5,825 nucleotides of DNA. Origin: Alphaproteobacteria bacterium (lineage in GTDB: Bacteria > Pseudomonadota > Alphaproteobacteria > SMXP01). Shown here in pieces: positions 5,294 through 5,825 of this stretch (positions are counted from its first letter, which is position 1; the number at the start of each line of letters is the position of its first letter). A program made the translations under genes and the position numbers. The stretch covers positions 1 through 5,825 of the forward strand of contig SMXP01000150.1 of the NCBI GenBank assembly GCA_004356335.1, in the 5' to 3' direction. The notes under the pieces were generated by a model. That model was given only the letters and a program-made list of their open reading frames with translations, was not told where the DNA came from and searched no databases.

Positions 5294-5825
5294 CCCCTGC
5301 GTCAAAACTGCGGCAGCTGCTGGCTCAAGACGAACCCGTCGTGGCGCCCGGCTGTTTCGATGCGCTGTCGGCGCACATGATCGAGCAAGCGGGTTTTGAT
5401 TGTGTTTATTTGTCGGGTGCCGGCATTGCCATCAGTAAACTGGGGCGGCCGGATATTGGCTTGGTCAGCATGGCCGAAGTGGCCGATACGATTTGCACCA
5501 TTCGCGATCGCATCAGCGGGCCGTTAGTGGTCGACGGCGATACGGGCTACGGCAATGCGCTCAACGTCAAGCGGACGGTGCGGTTGTTCGAGCGCATGGG
5601 CGCTTCGGCCATTCAATTGGAAGATCAAGTGACGCCCAAAAGATGCGGTCATTTCGACGGCAAAGAACTGATCCCGACGGAAGAAATGGTGGGCAAGGTC
5701 AAAGCGGCGTGCGATGCCCGCGCCGACCACGACACCATCATCTTGGCACGGACCGATGCCATTGCGGTGGAAGGTTTGGAAGGCGCCTTGGCGCGCGGCC
5801 ATGCTTATGTCGAGGCGGGGGCCGA
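5290..5825 (+). CDS. Isocitrate lyase/PEP mutase-family C-C lyase (2,3-dimethylmalate or methylisocitrate lyase-like), cut by right edge
   Basis: Open from the ATG in the ATGA overlap with the small subunit (AAAAGG 8 bases upstream) to the window end: 178 of an expected 285-300 residues. It is a TIM-barrel enzyme that splits 2-hydroxy-carboxylic acids into an oxoacid plus a carboxylate using Mg2+. Motifs are PGCFDALSAHM (20-30), YLSGAGIAISKLGRPDIGL (40-58), VDGDTGYGN (81-89, Mg2+ aspartates) and the lyase signature KRCGH (117-121) with catalytic Cys119. EDQVTPKRCGHFDGKEL spans 111-127, and ILARTDA lies at 151-157. The KRCGH cysteine marks a true lyase rather than a phosphonopyruvate mutase/hydrolase. 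The family includes PrpB (2-methylisocitrate to pyruvate plus succinate) and Dml (2,3-dimethylmalate to pyruvate plus propionate). Pairing with a LeuCD-like dehydratase and not with prpC/prpD favours the Dml-like reading, but the C-terminal specificity helices are outside the window. Confidence 0.88.
   Translation, partial: MTPASKLRQLLAQDEPVVAPGCFDALSAHMIEQAGFDCVYLSGAGIAISKLGRPDIGLVSMAEVADTICTIRDRISGPLVVDGDTGYGNALNVKRTVRLFERMGASAIQLEDQVTPKRCGHFDGKELIPTEEMVGKVKAACDARADHDTIILARTDAIAVEGLEGALARGHAYVEAGA

Noticed and set aside
5290..5825. Phosphoenolpyruvate mutase or phosphonopyruvate hydrolase
   Set aside because: The KRCGH signature with its catalytic cysteine marks the lyase branch. The mutase/hydrolase branch lacks this cysteine, and no phosphonate genes are seen.

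Overview
The window looks like a piece of chromosome from an alphaproteobacterium or close relative. The evidence is moderately GC-rich coding DNA, a glutaryl-CoA dehydrogenase of the proteobacterial type, Shine-Dalgarno led genes and tightly overlapping catabolic operons. This assignment is inference, because no rRNA or other phylogenetic marker is present. I found no tRNA, rRNA, CRISPR array or insertion sequence.

Left part (1-1720). The window opens inside the 3' end of a plus-strand pyroglutamyl-peptidase I gene, which carries the catalytic Cys and His. It converges on, and overlaps by 17 bp, a minus-strand block of three genes: a 153-aa DUF3598/calycin-like protein, a 97-aa helical protein and a 221-aa six-helix membrane protein. 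None of the three has a firm function.

Middle part (1721-3515). Between the block's first gene and gcdH lies a short plus-strand remnant of an enoyl-CoA hydratase (crotonase). It has a clear N-terminal CoA-binding motif, one frameshift at a G4 run and no C-terminal three quarters. It runs tail to tail into gcdH, a complete minus-strand glutaryl-CoA dehydrogenase with all key residues. A 297-bp divergent control region separates gcdH from the next operon. It holds a consensus TATAAT box and a 14-bp near-palindrome.

Right part (3516-5825). A plus-strand operon encodes an aconitase-family hydro-lyase large subunit, its small (swivel) subunit and an isocitrate lyase/PEP mutase-family C-C lyase that is cut by the window edge. 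All three are joined by 4-nt ATGA overlaps. The order dehydratase large, dehydratase small, lyase matches the dmdA-dmdB-dml logic known from nicotinate fermentation: dimethylmaleate is hydrated to 2,3-dimethylmalate, which is cleaved to propionate plus pyruvate. A 2-methylisocitrate-like or other 2-hydroxy-acid substrate is equally open. Substitutions at normally conserved active-site positions in both subunits argue against ordinary LeuCD leucine biosynthesis. With gcdH divergent to it, the region reads as a catabolic locus for dicarboxylic or branched hydroxy acids. This operon is the most interesting item in the window.
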